Source: Tistrella mobilis KA081020-065
Lineage (GTDB): Bacteria; Pseudomonadota; Alphaproteobacteria; Tistrellales; Tistrellaceae
DNA length: 64,000 bases
NCBI RefSeq assembly: GCF_000264455.2
Contig: NC_017966.1
Location: forward strand, 434,001 to 498,000
Direction: 5' to 3'
Part shown: in pieces, positions 33,918 to 43,099 of the stretch
Position numbering within the stretch: position 1 is the first letter of the stretch
How the letters are laid out: each line of letters begins with the position of its first letter
Translations under genes and position numbers: made by a program
The notes under the pieces: generated by a model
Told to the model about the DNA's origin: nothing
Databases searched by the model: none
Seen by the model: only the letters and a program-made list of their open reading frames with translations

Positions 33918-34098
33918 CTTGGTCTCCGTTGTCCTTGAACGTGAAGCGAAAGACAAAGGGGGAGCGGCCCGGCGCAGAGTCCCTGTTCTCGCGCCGGCGG
34001 TCTGCATGCTCCCCGGGTTCTGGCCCGGTCGTCTCTTGGGGAAAATCGGGCGGGGGCCGTGGGTGTGGGGGGACTGGTGGTCCGAGGTCTCCTGTCGG

Positions 34099-34812
34099 TC
34101 AGGCGTGCATGCCGACGAAATCGGCGATGCGCTCCGGATCCGCCATCAGCTCCGGCGAGACCTCGTCGGTGATCACCCCTTTCTGGATGATCAGCAGCCG
34201 GTCCGAGAGGGCGGTCAGGAATTCGAGATTCTGTTCGACCAGGATCATGGCGATCCCGGTCTGGCGGCGCAGTTCGTGCAGGGTCTCGACGATCTCGTCC
34301 AGGATGTTGGGCTGGATGCCCTCGGTCGGTTCGTCGAGCAGGATCATGCGCGGTTCGGTGCACAGGCAGCGGGCCAGCGCCAGCAGCTGCTGTTCGCCGC
34401 CCGAAAGTGCGCCGCCGCGCCGGTCGAGCAGCCGGGTCAGCCGCGGGAACATGGTCAGCACCCGGTCGATGACCTCGCGACTTTCCCGCCTCTTGCCGGC
34501 CTGGCCCATGCGCAGGTTTTCGTAGACCGACAGATCCGGGAAGATCTGGCGGCCCTGCGGCACATAGCCGATGCCGGCCGCAGCCTTGGCCGCCGGCTTC
34601 GCGGCGGTGACGTCGCGGCCGTCGAGCACGATCCGCCCACCGGTCGCCGGCAGATAGCCCATCAGCGTGCGGATCAGCGTGGTCTTGCCCATGCCGTTAT
34701 GGCCGAGGATGCCGAGGAATTCCCCGGCGCTCAGGGTGAAATCGACGCCCATCAGGATCGGGATCCGGCCATAGCCGGATTTCAGGCCCTGAACCTCCAG
34801 CAATGCGGTCAT
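34099..34812 (-). CDS. ABC ATPase, UrtE/LivF type
   Basis: A 237-residue ATPase: Walker [11 protein letters not shown], signature [15 protein letters not shown], Walker [17 protein letters not shown]. The IQPNIL extension after Walker B is characteristic of UrtE and LivF. It pairs with the LivG-type ATPase encoded 1 bp upstream to drive import through the two LivH/LivM-type permeases. The set, with a UrtA/FmdD-like binding protein and a downstream amidase, points to short-chain amide or urea uptake. Confidence 0.93.
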   Translation of the reverse strand: MTALLEVQGLKSGYGRIPILMGVDFTLSAGEFLGILGHNGMGKTTLIRTLMGYLPATGGRIVLDGRDVTAAKPAAKAAAGIGYVPQGRQIFPDLSVYENLRMGQAGKRRESREVIDRVLTMFPRLTRLLDRRGGALSGGEQQLLALARCLCTEPRMILLDEPTEGIQPNILDEIVETLHELRRQTGIAMILVEQNLEFLTALSDRLLIIQKGVITDEVSPELMADPERIADFVGMHA

Positions 34813-34813
34813 G

Positions 34814-35557
34814 TCAGTGCACCTTCTTGCCGAGATAGACGTCGCGCACCCGCTGATCCGCCAGCACCTGATCGACCCCCGCCTCGACCAGCACCTTGCC
34901 CTGATTGAAGACGGTGACGGTCTTGGCGATCATCCGGATGAACTGCATGTCGTGTTCGACCACGATCAGCGCCTTGGTCCGGTTGATGTCGCGGATGATC
35001 TCGGCGGTGCGCAGCACCTCGTCATGGGTCATGCCGGCGGCGGGCTCGTCGAGCAGGATCAGCTCGGGATCGCCCGCGATCACCATGCCGATCTCCACCC
35101 ATTGCCGCTGACCATGGGAGAGCCGGCCCACCTGGGCATCGGCCAGTTCGGTCATGCGGATCCGCGCCAGCACCTCGTCGGCGACGTCGCGGGCCTTGCG
35201 GTCCAGATGCTGGCGGCGGGCGGCGAGCCAGACATGTTCGCGCACCGAGAGCCCGTCGAAGACATTGGGCACCTGGGTCTTGATGCCGATGCCGCGCCGG
35301 GCGATGGCATGGGGCTCGTCACCCGCGATCGGCGCCCCGCGGAAGGCGATCGCCCCCGTCGAGGGCTTCAACTGGCCGGTCAGCATCTTGAAGAAGGTGC
35401 TCTTGCCGGCGCCGTTGGGGCCGATCAGGCAGCGCAATTCCAGCTCGCGCAGGGTGAAGTCCACCTCCGACACCGCGACCACGCCACCGAAGCGCATGGT
35501 GAGGTCGCGGGTCTGAAGCAGGATGCCGTCGGATGGGGTGGTTTCCTGGATGGTCAT
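34814..35557 (-). CDS. ABC ATPase, UrtD/LivG type
   Basis: A 247-residue ATPase: Walker A GPNGAGKSTFF, signature LSHGQRQWVEIGMVI, Walker B LILLDEPAAGMTHDE. The LSHGQRQWVEIGM form of the signature is typical for UrtD rather than for amino-acid LivG, which supports an urea/amide specificity. It is the partner of the UrtE-type ATPase. Confidence 0.93.
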   Translation of the reverse strand: MTIQETTPSDGILLQTRDLTMRFGGVVAVSEVDFTLRELELRCLIGPNGAGKSTFFKMLTGQLKPSTGAIAFRGAPIAGDEPHAIARRGIGIKTQVPNVFDGLSVREHVWLAARRQHLDRKARDVADEVLARIRMTELADAQVGRLSHGQRQWVEIGMVIAGDPELILLDEPAAGMTHDEVLRTAEIIRDINRTKALIVVEHDMQFIRMIAKTVTVFNQGKVLVEAGVDQVLADQRVRDVYLGKKVH

Positions 35558-35558
35558 G

Positions 35559-36626
35559 TCACTTCGCCCCCTCGACAGCCGTGGTTTCGGTGACGGTGGC
35601 GTCGGATGCCCGGGCCCTGCCGGGCAGCAGCCGCATCACCAGCCCGACCAGCCCCAGCCGCATCAGCGGCACCAGACCCATCGGGATCGCCATCACGAAG
35701 CCGAGCAGGATGGCCCCCATGACCAGATCGGCGTTGAAGGTCTGCTGGGTGCCGATCTGCATCACCAGATACTGCATGATGAAGCAGCCGAGCACCGGGC
35801 CGACCAGGGTGCCGAGGCCGCCGATGGTCACCCAGATGATGATCTGGGCTGCCGTCGACAGGCTGAACACGGTGGGGCTGACGAAGGCGCCCCAATTGGT
35901 GAACAGCCCGCCGGCCAGCCCCGCCACCGCACCGCCGACCACGAAGACCATCAGCTTGTAGATCCGCGGGTCGTAGCCGAGCAGCGCCGCCCGGGTCTCG
36001 TTCTCGCGCACGGCCACCACCACCCGGCCGAAATGGGTGCGCAGCAGCCCTTTCAGCGCCAGATAGACCAGCAGCAGGCAGCCGGCCGAGAGATACCAGT
36101 TCTCTTCCGGCCCGAAGAAGAAGTCGGGATCGCCGGGCATCGACAACCCGGGGACTGCGGGAATGCCATTGAAACCGCCGAGCGCCGCATTGCCGATGGT
36201 ATAGGCATCACCGGCGGTGCTGTTGACCACGTTGAACAGGATCAGCGTCACCGTCAGCGTGATGACACCCAGATAGACGTCGCTGATCCGGCCGTAGAAC
36301 ATGAAGTAGCCGAGCACGGCGGCGAACACCGCCGGCACCAGCACCGCCAGGCCGACCGCGGCCCAGCTGCCGTCGGTATTGATCGCGGTCACCGCGAATG
36401 TATAGGCGCCCAGGCCGAAAAAGGCGGTCTGGCCGAAGGAGAGGATGCCACCGAAGCCCCAGATGAAGCCGAGGCTGAGCGCCAGCACGCCCATCACCAC
36501 GAAGATCGTGTACTGCATCAGATCGAACAGCTCGACCATCGCCGGCATGAACACGATCAGCAGGGCGGCGATGAGAACGCCGATGGTCTGGCCGGCTTTG
36601 GAGACGGTCCGGATGTCGAGGCCCAT
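35559..36626 (-). CDS. ABC permease, UrtC/LivM type
   Basis: A 355-residue inner-membrane permease with roughly nine to ten hydrophobic segments and the family features GGILSFGQTAFFGLGAY and the EAA-like VRENETRAALLGYDPRIYKLMVF. It is next to the LivH-type permease (3-bp gap) and both ATPases. C-terminal residues after about 340 are hydrophilic. Confidence 0.92.
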   Translation of the reverse strand: MGLDIRTVSKAGQTIGVLIAALLIVFMPAMVELFDLMQYTIFVVMGVLALSLGFIWGFGGILSFGQTAFFGLGAYTFAVTAINTDGSWAAVGLAVLVPAVFAAVLGYFMFYGRISDVYLGVITLTVTLILFNVVNSTAGDAYTIGNAALGGFNGIPAVPGLSMPGDPDFFFGPEENWYLSAGCLLLVYLALKGLLRTHFGRVVVAVRENETRAALLGYDPRIYKLMVFVVGGAVAGLAGGLFTNWGAFVSPTVFSLSTAAQIIIWVTIGGLGTLVGPVLGCFIMQYLVMQIGTQQTFNADLVMGAILLGFVMAIPMGLVPLMRLGLVGLVMRLLPGRARASDATVTETTAVEGAK

Positions 36627-36629
36627 GGA

Positions 36630-37496
36630 TCAGAGGCTCCCCCTGAAGAAGCGCCCGGAGATGCCCTGGGGCAGCAGGCGGATCAGGATGATGGCGGCGA
36701 CGAACAGGAAGACTTCGCCGATCACCGGGGTGGTGAGATACGAGGCGGTCTGGTTGATGAAGCCGAACAGACCCGAGGCGGTGGCGCTGCCGGCGATGAT
36801 CGAGGTGCCGCCCGCAACCACGGTGATGAAGGCCTTGGCGATATAGGCCGCCCCCATGGTCGGCAGCACGCCCGCCACCGGAGCGAGCAGCCCGCCGGCA
36901 AGGCCGGTGATGGCGGCACCGAGGCCGAAGGTCGCCATATAGACCCGGGGCGGGCTGACCCCCATGGCCGCCGCCATGTCGGGGTTCTGCATGGTGGCGC
37001 GCGCGATCAGGCCGAAGCGGGTGCGACGCATCAGCAGCCAGAGCCCGCCGAGCAGGGTGATCGCCACCGCCACCAGAAAGACGGTGTAGAGGCTGCTGCG
37101 ATAGGCGCCGATGGTGAAGCCGCCCAAAGGCGACGGCACGCTCTTGATCGTGTTGCCGAAGATGGTGGTGATCAGGCCGACGAGGAACAGGCTCAGGCCC
37201 CAGGTGGCGAGCATCGAATCCACCAGCCGGCCATAGAGCAGGCGGATGAAGGTCCGTTCCACCAGCAGCCCGACCAGCCCCACGAAGACCGGCGAGACCA
37301 CGAGCATGGCGATCCAGATGTTGATGCCGGCCTCCACCGCCACCACGGTGGCATAGGCGCCCAGCATCAGGAATTCGCCATGGGCGAGGTTGATGATCTT
37401 CATCATCCCGAAGATGACGGCGAGGCCGGTGCAGAGCAGGATCAGCGAGGCCACGCCGTTCAGCACATCCAGGGTCAGGACGGCTGCGAGATCCAT
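36630..37496 (-). CDS. ABC permease, UrtB/LivH type
   Basis: A 288-residue permease with about eight hydrophobic segments and IINLAHGEFLMLGAY, the hallmark of LivH/UrtB, plus RATMQNPDMAAAMGVSPPRVY as the ATPase-contact loop. It lacks the long periplasmic N-terminal domain that cyanobacterial UrtB proteins have. First membrane component after the binding-protein gene. Confidence 0.92.
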   Translation of the reverse strand: MDLAAVLTLDVLNGVASLILLCTGLAVIFGMMKIINLAHGEFLMLGAYATVVAVEAGINIWIAMLVVSPVFVGLVGLLVERTFIRLLYGRLVDSMLATWGLSLFLVGLITTIFGNTIKSVPSPLGGFTIGAYRSSLYTVFLVAVAITLLGGLWLLMRRTRFGLIARATMQNPDMAAAMGVSPPRVYMATFGLGAAITGLAGGLLAPVAGVLPTMGAAYIAKAFITVVAGGTSIIAGSATASGLFGFINQTASYLTTPVIGEVFLFVAAIILIRLLPQGISGRFFRGSL

Positions 37497-37512
37497 GAGC
37501 CTGTCCCCCGGG

Positions 37513-38766
37513 TCAGAGCGAGATCACATACTGCTTGTTGTCGTTCGGATTCTTGACCAGATCGCAGACCGCGGCGGTATCCGAAGGCTTCTGGTCGGGA
37601 TAGCTCGCCACCACGTCCCAGAGCTTGTCCTTCGCCTCGGCGAGGAAGGCGTTGCGCACCGAATGATGGGTCGCCTTGTCCAGCGTGACCTTGCCGGTGG
37701 GGCCATCGAAGCTGAGCCCGGTCTCCAGCGCCTCGATCACCTTCATGCGGTCGATCGACTTCGCCTGCTGCGCCGCCTTCACCCAGAGATGGAAGCCTTC
37801 ATAGGTGCCGGCCGCCAGTTCCGAGATATAGGGGATGCCGGGGAACTTCTCCTTGAGCGCCGAGACGAATTTCACGCTGGCATCGGTCTTCAGCTCTTCG
37901 TAATAGCCATAGCCCGAGACGATGCCGTTGCTTTCCGACGGCTCCAGCGCCGCCAACTCGTTGACCAGGCCGAAAGTGGTCGATGAGATCGGGATCGACC
38001 CCTTGAGGCCGGCCGCCGCCCACTGACGGTAGAAGGCGGTATGGTTGCCGCCGACCAGGGCCGAGAACACCACATCCGGCTTGGCCTGCTGAATCTTGCT
38101 GATCGTCGAGCCGAAATTGGTCACGTCGAGCGGGAAGAAGTCGATGGCCAGCACCTCGCCGCCATTGTCGCGGGTGTACTTCTCCATCCATTTGGCCGTG
38201 ATCTGGCCGTAATTATAGTCGGCCGCCAGGATGTAGACCTTCTTGCCCCAGCGCTCCAGAGAATAGGGCACCAGCTTTTCGACCGTCTGGGCCGGGGTGG
38301 TGCCGGTGCAGAAGATGTTGCGGTCGCAGACGCCGCCTTCGTAGAGCGTGTTGTAGAAATAGAGCGTCTTGTAGCGATCGAAGATCGGCCGGATCGCTTC
38401 ACGCGAGGCCGAGGTGATGCCGCCATGGATCACCGCGACCTTGTCCTTGAGCGCGATCTGCTGGGCATACTGGGTGTAGAGCTGAATGTTCGACTGGGTG
38501 TCGTAATGCACCAGCTTCAGCGGCCGGCCGAGCACGCCGCCGGCCGCGTTCACCTCTTCGATGCCCAGTTCCAGCGCCCGCACCATCGGGACGCCCGAGG
38601 TACCGACCGGGCCCGACTGGTCGTGCAGGCTGCCGATCAGGATCGGATCCTCGGAGCCGAGCGCAGCGTGGCGCATGATCATCGGCGCCGCGATCAGCCC
38701 GCCGGTCGCGAGTGCGGTGCTGCGGAGAAAACTCCTGCGGGTGAAGTTGGTCCGGTCGTTGGACAT
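37513..38766 (-). CDS. Amide/urea-type ABC substrate-binding protein (UrtA/FmdD-like)
   Basis: A 417-residue type I binding protein. The N-terminus has a twin-arginine signal (TRRSFLRSTALATGGLIAA), so it is exported folded through Tat. The mature part, DPILIGSLHDQSGPVGTSG, IYNTLYEGG-like segment FYNTLYEGGVCDRNIFCTG and AADYNYGQITAKW, is typical of the UrtA/FmdD urea and short-chain-amide binders. GGGAG stands upstream of the ATG at 38766. It heads the importer operon, with the second AmiC-like sensor encoded just before it. Confidence 0.9.
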   Translation of the reverse strand: MSNDRTNFTRRSFLRSTALATGGLIAAPMIMRHAALGSEDPILIGSLHDQSGPVGTSGVPMVRALELGIEEVNAAGGVLGRPLKLVHYDTQSNIQLYTQYAQQIALKDKVAVIHGGITSASREAIRPIFDRYKTLYFYNTLYEGGVCDRNIFCTGTTPAQTVEKLVPYSLERWGKKVYILAADYNYGQITAKWMEKYTRDNGGEVLAIDFFPLDVTNFGSTISKIQQAKPDVVFSALVGGNHTAFYRQWAAAGLKGSIPISSTTFGLVNELAALEPSESNGIVSGYGYYEELKTDASVKFVSALKEKFPGIPYISELAAGTYEGFHLWVKAAQQAKSIDRMKVIEALETGLSFDGPTGKVTLDKATHHSVRNAFLAEAKDKLWDVVASYPDQKPSDTAAVCDLVKNPNDNKQYVISL

Positions 38767-38840
38767 GTGTCGGCTGCTCCCTGCCAATGGCCGCCTTTCA
38801 GGACACGCTCCCCGTGTCCCTCGACGACTCCCTGACAGGC

Positions 38841-38869
38841 ATTTGAAAACGAGCTTATTGAAAAGTCAA
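38841..38869 (-). promoter_or_regulatory. Promoter and operator of the amide importer operon
   Basis: On the minus strand TTGACT (38864-38869) and TCAAAT (38841-38846) are 17 bp apart. The inverted repeat TTGA-AAAG-TCAA (38858-38869) covers the -35 box, a likely operator. The leader to the binding-protein start is about 70 bp. Confidence 0.5.
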
Positions 38870-38917
38870 CTATATGACGCGCTGCAAAAATGATGGATGA
38901 TCAGACCAGGACCGGCG

Positions 38918-38961
38918 GCGCCGGCCGGCGGGGAAGCCCCCGGGGGGCTAGCGGCCGGCGC
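38918..38961. terminator. GC-rich hairpin between the AmiC-like gene and the importer operon
   Basis: GCGCCGGCCG (38918-38927) pairs with CGGCCGGCGC (38952-38961). It lies 15-58 bp after the AmiC-like stop on the minus strand and before the importer promoter, so it probably separates the two transcripts. No T tract is present. Confidence 0.5.
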
Positions 38962-38975
38962 TGCGGAACGCGGTC

Positions 38976-40013
38976 TCAGAAAGACGCGACATGTTTGAAG
39001 TCGATACCCTGCACGGTGGCGATATGGACATGACTCGGCATTTCAAGGCTGTCCTCGCTGCGCGCCGACAGATGCGCCAGATGGAACCGGTCGCGCCGCT
39101 TGAACGGGCCGTAGCCGCGGGGAACCGCATCGACCAGGCTTTTCAGGAAGTGCACGCCCTCGTAGCACGACTGCCCCAGCATGTTGGGCACCGGCGAGCG
39201 CGCCCCGAAGAGCGCCAGATAGCGGTCCAGGAAGCGGTTGTTGGCGCGGGTGTCGAGATTGGCGAAATAGGCCGAGACGCTGTAGAGCCGCTCGGTGTTT
39301 TCCTCACCCACCGCATAGAGCAGGTTCTCGTCGAAGGCGAGGCAGAGCCGCGCCGCCCGTCCGGCCATGCCCGCCTCGCCGAAGGCGCGGTGGAACATGA
39401 TCGCGTCCTCGCCCAGCAGCATCACCAGCACGCCATCGGCGCCGCTCGCCCGGATTGCGGCCAGTTCCTCCGAAAAGTCGGACCGTTCGGAATAGAGCCA
39501 GGGGACGTAGCGCTCCCCCACCAGCCGGGCACCGGTTCGTGCCGCGAGCGCCTTGACCAGCGCCGCCGAGCGCCGGGGCCAGACATAGTCGTTGCCCAGG
39601 ATGAACCAGCGCTGCACCCGTTCATGCTCCGCTACCCAGCTCATGGCCGGCGGCAGCAGCTCGCGGCTGGTCTCGCCGATGGTGTAGACGCCGGGATGGC
39701 GTTCGCCGCCCTCGTATTGTGGGGTGTAGACATAGGGCACGCGGCCGGCGATGGAGGCGGCGATCCGCGCCCGCAGATCGCTGGGATGCATCGCCACCAC
39801 CGCATCGATGCGCCGTTCGGCCACCGCCTTCGACACCCTGGCGGCCACCTGGTCCGGCGGCAGACCGGCATCCAGCACTTCCAGCGCGATTTCGTGCCCG
39901 CCAATGCCGCCGGCGGCATTGATCTCGTGCACCGCCAGCCGGGCACTGGTTTCGCAGGACGGTCCCCAGATGCCGGCGGGACCTTGGAGCTGAATCAGCA
40001 GTCCGATGTTCAT
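38976..40013 (-). CDS. Second AmiC-like cytosolic amide-sensing protein
   Basis: A 345-residue type I binding fold without signal peptide. MNIGLLIQLQGPAGIWGPSCE, INAAGGIGGHEIALEVLDAG, RVPYVYTPQYE, FILGNDYVWPRRSAAL and NMLGQSCYEGVHF match the protein at 26454-27557 position by position, so the two are paralogues. GAGGGAG precedes the ATG. It is divergent from a marR gene and upstream of the amide importer operon on the same strand. By analogy with AmiC it senses an amide in the cytoplasm; the absence of an AmiR/ANTAR partner and the presence of marR suggests repression control instead of antitermination. Confidence 0.85.
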   Translation of the reverse strand: MNIGLLIQLQGPAGIWGPSCETSARLAVHEINAAGGIGGHEIALEVLDAGLPPDQVAARVSKAVAERRIDAVVAMHPSDLRARIAASIAGRVPYVYTPQYEGGERHPGVYTIGETSRELLPPAMSWVAEHERVQRWFILGNDYVWPRRSAALVKALAARTGARLVGERYVPWLYSERSDFSEELAAIRASGADGVLVMLLGEDAIMFHRAFGEAGMAGRAARLCLAFDENLLYAVGEENTERLYSVSAYFANLDTRANNRFLDRYLALFGARSPVPNMLGQSCYEGVHFLKSLVDAVPRGYGPFKRRDRFHLAHLSARSEDSLEMPSHVHIATVQGIDFKHVASF

Positions 40014-40114
40014 CGGCGGAACTCCCTCGATTGCCAGTCAGGCCCTGAAACGGCGGCGACTTTTCTTGGATTTTTCGGTCGCCGGACCGCTTCCCTATCC
40101 CCTGTCGTTCTCGT

Positions 40115-40137
40115 CCGCGGCGCGCAAAGCGCCGCGG
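40115..40137. repeat. Inverted repeat in the divergent amiC-like/marR region
   Basis: CCGCGGCGC-GCAAA-GCGCCGCGG is a perfect 9+5+9 repeat. A second repeat, CGGCGAC (40054-40060) and GTCGCCG (40078-40084), flanks a T-rich stretch in the same 219-bp gap. Either could be a regulator site or a leader hairpin. Confidence 0.4.
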
Positions 40138-40232
40138 TCACTTGCACAGACATGTCGACGTCGGATAAATGATCGCGCGCGTTCCCCCGTGGTCCCACCC
40201 GACACGCGCCGGAAAGAGGGTGCAGAGTCTTC

Positions 40233-40652
40233 GTGCCGACGTCCATCGAACATAACGTGGCCTACATCGCCGCCCGTGTCGCCCGCCATCTGGAGCGGGA
40301 TCTGGAAGAGGCGTTGCGGCCCGAAAAGATCCCGGTCTCGACCGCGCGCGTGCTGGCCCTGCTCGCCGACGATCAGGGCCGGCCGATGTCGGAACTGGCC
40401 GATGCGGTGCTGGTCGATCCGCCGACCATGACCAAGATGATCGATCGCCTGGTCTCGCAGTCGCTCGTGTTCCGTGCCCCCGACCCGGATGACCGGCGGC
40501 GGGTGCTGATCTTCATGGCCCCGCGCGGCGAAGAGCTGTGGCAGCGCATCGCGCCGGCTATCGCCCGCCAGCAGCAGCGCATCGAAGCGGCGATGGGCAC
40601 AGCGGATCTCAACCGGCTCTGCCGCATGCTCGACGATCTGACCCGCGCCTGA
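40233..40652 (+). CDS. Second MarR-family transcriptional regulator (amide locus)
   Basis: A 139-residue MarR regulator with MSELADAVLVDPPTMTKMIDRLV as recognition region and the wing DPDDRRRVLIFMAPRG. It shares layout and many residues with the MarR at 27618-28076 (for example VARHLERDLEEALRPEKIPVSTARVL against LNRQLERELEENLRPLKLPVDQLRVL in the first helices). The start is a GTG. It is divergent from the AmiC-like gene. The likely targets are the importer promoter at 38.85 kb and its own region. Confidence 0.85.
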   Translation: MPTSIEHNVAYIAARVARHLERDLEEALRPEKIPVSTARVLALLADDQGRPMSELADAVLVDPPTMTKMIDRLVSQSLVFRAPDPDDRRRVLIFMAPRGEELWQRIAPAIARQQQRIEAAMGTADLNRLCRMLDDLTRA

Positions 40653-40657
40653 CCGCA

Positions 40658-42115
40658 TCATTCCGCCCCATCCTCGTTCAGCAGAATATGCTTGGCCACC
40701 GAATACTGGTCGAGCGCATGGATCGACATGTCGTAGCCGAAGCCCGACCGGCGGCGGCCGCCATGGGGCATTTCGGCCGGGAAGACCATATGGTCGTTGA
40801 TCCACACACAACCATAGGCCAGCCTGCGACCCAGCCGTATGGCGCGGCCGATATCGCGGGTCCAGATCGACGCCGCCAGGCCATGTTCCGAACGGTTGGC
40901 GAAGCGCAGCGCCTCGTCCACATCGGCGCAGCGCGTGACGGTCACCACCGGTCCGAACACCTCGCGGGTGACGATCTCGTCCTGGGGGCTGGTGTTGACG
41001 ATCAGGGTCGGCTCGTAAAAGCAGCCATTGCCCGGCACCACCCGGCCGCCGGCGACGATTTCGGCGGTGCCGGCCGCGCGGGCGCGTTCTACATAGCTCG
41101 CCACCCGGTCGCGCTGGCGCGCAGAAATCAGCGGCCCCATCTCGGTCGCCGGGTCGAAGGGTGATCCGATGCGGATCGCCGCCACCGCCTCGGCCAGCCG
41201 GGCCACCAGCCGGTCATGGATGCCGGGCGCCACGAACAGCCGGGCCGCGGCGGTGCAGTCCTGGCCGGCATTGTAGAAGCCCGCGCGGCGGATGCAGGCC
41301 ACCAGCCGGTCGACATCGGCGTCTTCTGCCACGATCACCGGGGCGTTGCCGCCCAGTTCCAGCAGGCTGCGCTTCACGCCGAAGGCCGCCCCGTCCAGCA
41401 CCTTGCGGCCGGTGACCAGATCGCCGGTGACGGTGACCAGCGCCACGCCCGGATGGCGGACCAGGGCCTGGCCCACCACTTCGCCCGATCCCGCCACGAC
41501 ATTGAGCACGCCGGGCGGCAGCAGGTCGGCCGCCAGCGCCGCCAGCGCCAGCACCGAGAGCGGCGCCTCCTCCCCCGGTTTCAGGACGACCGTATTGCCC
41601 GCCGCCAGCGCCGGCGCCAGCTTCCAGGCCGCGATCATCAGCGGATAGTTCCAGGGGATGATCGCCGCCACCACGCCCAGCGGCTCGCGCAGCAGAATGC
41701 TGGTCCGGCCGGGCAGATAGGCATCCGCGGCCATGTCGGTGCGGGTGCGGGCGGCACCGGCGAAGAAGCGGAAGACATCCGCCGCCCGCGGCAGTTCACC
41801 ATCGCGCGACGCCGACAGCGGCTTGCCGCAATTGCGCGCCTCGATCCCGGCAAGCGACGGCGTGTGGCGATCTATGGCATCGGCCACCGCCAGCAGGGCG
41901 CGCGCCCGCTCGCCGGGGGTGAGCGCCGCCCAGCCGGGTGCCGCCCGCTCTGCCGCCGCCACCGCCTCGTCGACCTGGACCAGGGCGGCATCGCGCAGCG
42001 TTGCGATCCCCGCACCGGTCGACGGGTCGATCACCATGCGCTCCGGCCCCTCGCCCGCCACCAGCCGGCCGGCGATCAACAAGGCGGTGTTGTCGATCTG
42101 CCCCGCCGGTCTCAT
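40658..42115 (-). CDS. Aldehyde dehydrogenase, aminobutyraldehyde/betaine-aldehyde type
   Basis: A 485-residue aldehyde dehydrogenase: IIPWNYPLMIAAWKLAPALAAGNTVVLKP, catalytic Glu in SLLELGGNAPVI, Cys in FYNAGQDCTAAARLFV and EVFGPVVTVTRC. The GQDCTAxxR form of the cysteine loop is typical of gamma-aminobutyraldehyde and betaine-aldehyde dehydrogenases, suggesting an amino- or ammonio-aldehyde substrate. Its start overlaps the stop of the LysR gene by 4 bp, so the regulator and enzyme are coupled. Confidence 0.9.
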   Translation of the reverse strand: MRPAGQIDNTALLIAGRLVAGEGPERMVIDPSTGAGIATLRDAALVQVDEAVAAAERAAPGWAALTPGERARALLAVADAIDRHTPSLAGIEARNCGKPLSASRDGELPRAADVFRFFAGAARTRTDMAADAYLPGRTSILLREPLGVVAAIIPWNYPLMIAAWKLAPALAAGNTVVLKPGEEAPLSVLALAALAADLLPPGVLNVVAGSGEVVGQALVRHPGVALVTVTGDLVTGRKVLDGAAFGVKRSLLELGGNAPVIVAEDADVDRLVACIRRAGFYNAGQDCTAAARLFVAPGIHDRLVARLAEAVAAIRIGSPFDPATEMGPLISARQRDRVASYVERARAAGTAEIVAGGRVVPGNGCFYEPTLIVNTSPQDEIVTREVFGPVVTVTRCADVDEALRFANRSEHGLAASIWTRDIGRAIRLGRRLAYGCVWINDHMVFPAEMPHGGRRRSGFGYDMSIHALDQYSVAKHILLNEDGAE

Positions 42116-43038
42116 GCCGTCATCTCCCCGGCGCGATGGCCCGGCCTCTGGCCCTGGCGGCAGGATTGCAGGAAATGCTCCACCGCCGGCATCCGCTCCA
42201 GCCCGCGCCGCCAGACCACGCCCACATCCAGCGCCGGCAGCGGATCGGCGATCGCCCGCACCTCCAGCCGATCGCCTTCCAGCGACCAGGGCCGGTAGGC
42301 GAGATCCGGGGCAATGGCGATGCCGGCGCCGGTGGCGACCATGCTGCGCACCGCCTCCACCGATCCGGTTTCGAACAGCACCCGGGGGGTGAGCCCGGCC
42401 CTGCGGAAGATCCGCGCCAGCGCGTCGCCGTAATCATCCGCACTCAGCACGATCAGCGGTTCCTCGCAGACGTCGAACAGCGTCACCCGGTCGCGCTTCA
42501 GGAAGCGGTGATTGGGCGGCAGCCACAGCCGGTTCTGCGACCGGGCCAGCACCTCATGCGCCAGCGCAGCCTTCTCTTCGATTTCCGAGACGATCAGGAT
42601 CGCGACGTCCAGCTCGCCATTGATCAGCAGCTGTTCGATGAACGGCCGGCGGTCCTCCGAGGGCGCCACCTCGACCCCCGGAAAGGTGCGCCGGAAACGC
42701 GCCAGCAGATCGGCCAGGAAATAGCCCGCCACCATCGGCGAGACGCCGAGCCCCAACCGCCCGGTCAGCTTGCGGCCGGCGGCCGACAGCGTGCGGCCGG
42801 CCGCGGTCAGCGCCTCGATCATCGCATGGGCGTGGCGCAGGAACTGGTGCCCTTCATGGGTCAGCGACACACCACGGGGGTGCCGCTGCAGCAGTGGCAC
42901 CCCCAGCTGATGTTCGATCGACTTGATGGCCTCGGTCACCGCCGATTGCGACACACCGACCAGCGCGGCCGCCCCCGTCACCGACCCCGCTTCCGCGGCG
43001 GCGACGAAATATCGGATGTGACGGAAGGACAGGTCCAT
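42112..43038 (-). CDS. LysR-family transcriptional regulator
   Basis: A 308-residue LysR protein: MDLSFRHIRYFVAAAEAGSV...VSQSAVTEAIKSIEHQLGVPLLQRH in the DNA-binding half and a typical effector domain. It is encoded between two aldehyde dehydrogenase genes on the same strand, overlapping the second by 4 bp and lying 61 bp after the first. Unlike most LysR genes it is not divergent from its presumed target. Confidence 0.88.
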   Translation of the reverse strand: MDLSFRHIRYFVAAAEAGSVTGAAALVGVSQSAVTEAIKSIEHQLGVPLLQRHPRGVSLTHEGHQFLRHAHAMIEALTAAGRTLSAAGRKLTGRLGLGVSPMVAGYFLADLLARFRRTFPGVEVAPSEDRRPFIEQLLINGELDVAILIVSEIEEKAALAHEVLARSQNRLWLPPNHRFLKRDRVTLFDVCEEPLIVLSADDYGDALARIFRRAGLTPRVLFETGSVEAVRSMVATGAGIAIAPDLAYRPWSLEGDRLEVRAIADPLPALDVGVVWRRGLERMPAVEHFLQSCRQGQRPGHRAGEMTA

Positions 43039-43099
43039 GACGCGATGGTCGCCTTTCCGGCCCGGTTTCCCAGGGTGGTTCTCCCCGGGGTGGCAGAGG

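Noticed and set aside
35523-37556. Plus-strand open frame of 677 codons over the LivM/LivH-type permease genes
   Set aside because: Antisense of two typical membrane permeases; the His/Asp/Gln-rich product is the usual result.
38911-38970. GC-rich repeats before the amide importer as a mobile-element end or attachment site
   Set aside because: No transposase or integrase, no target duplication and no direct repeat were found; a terminator hairpin explains it.
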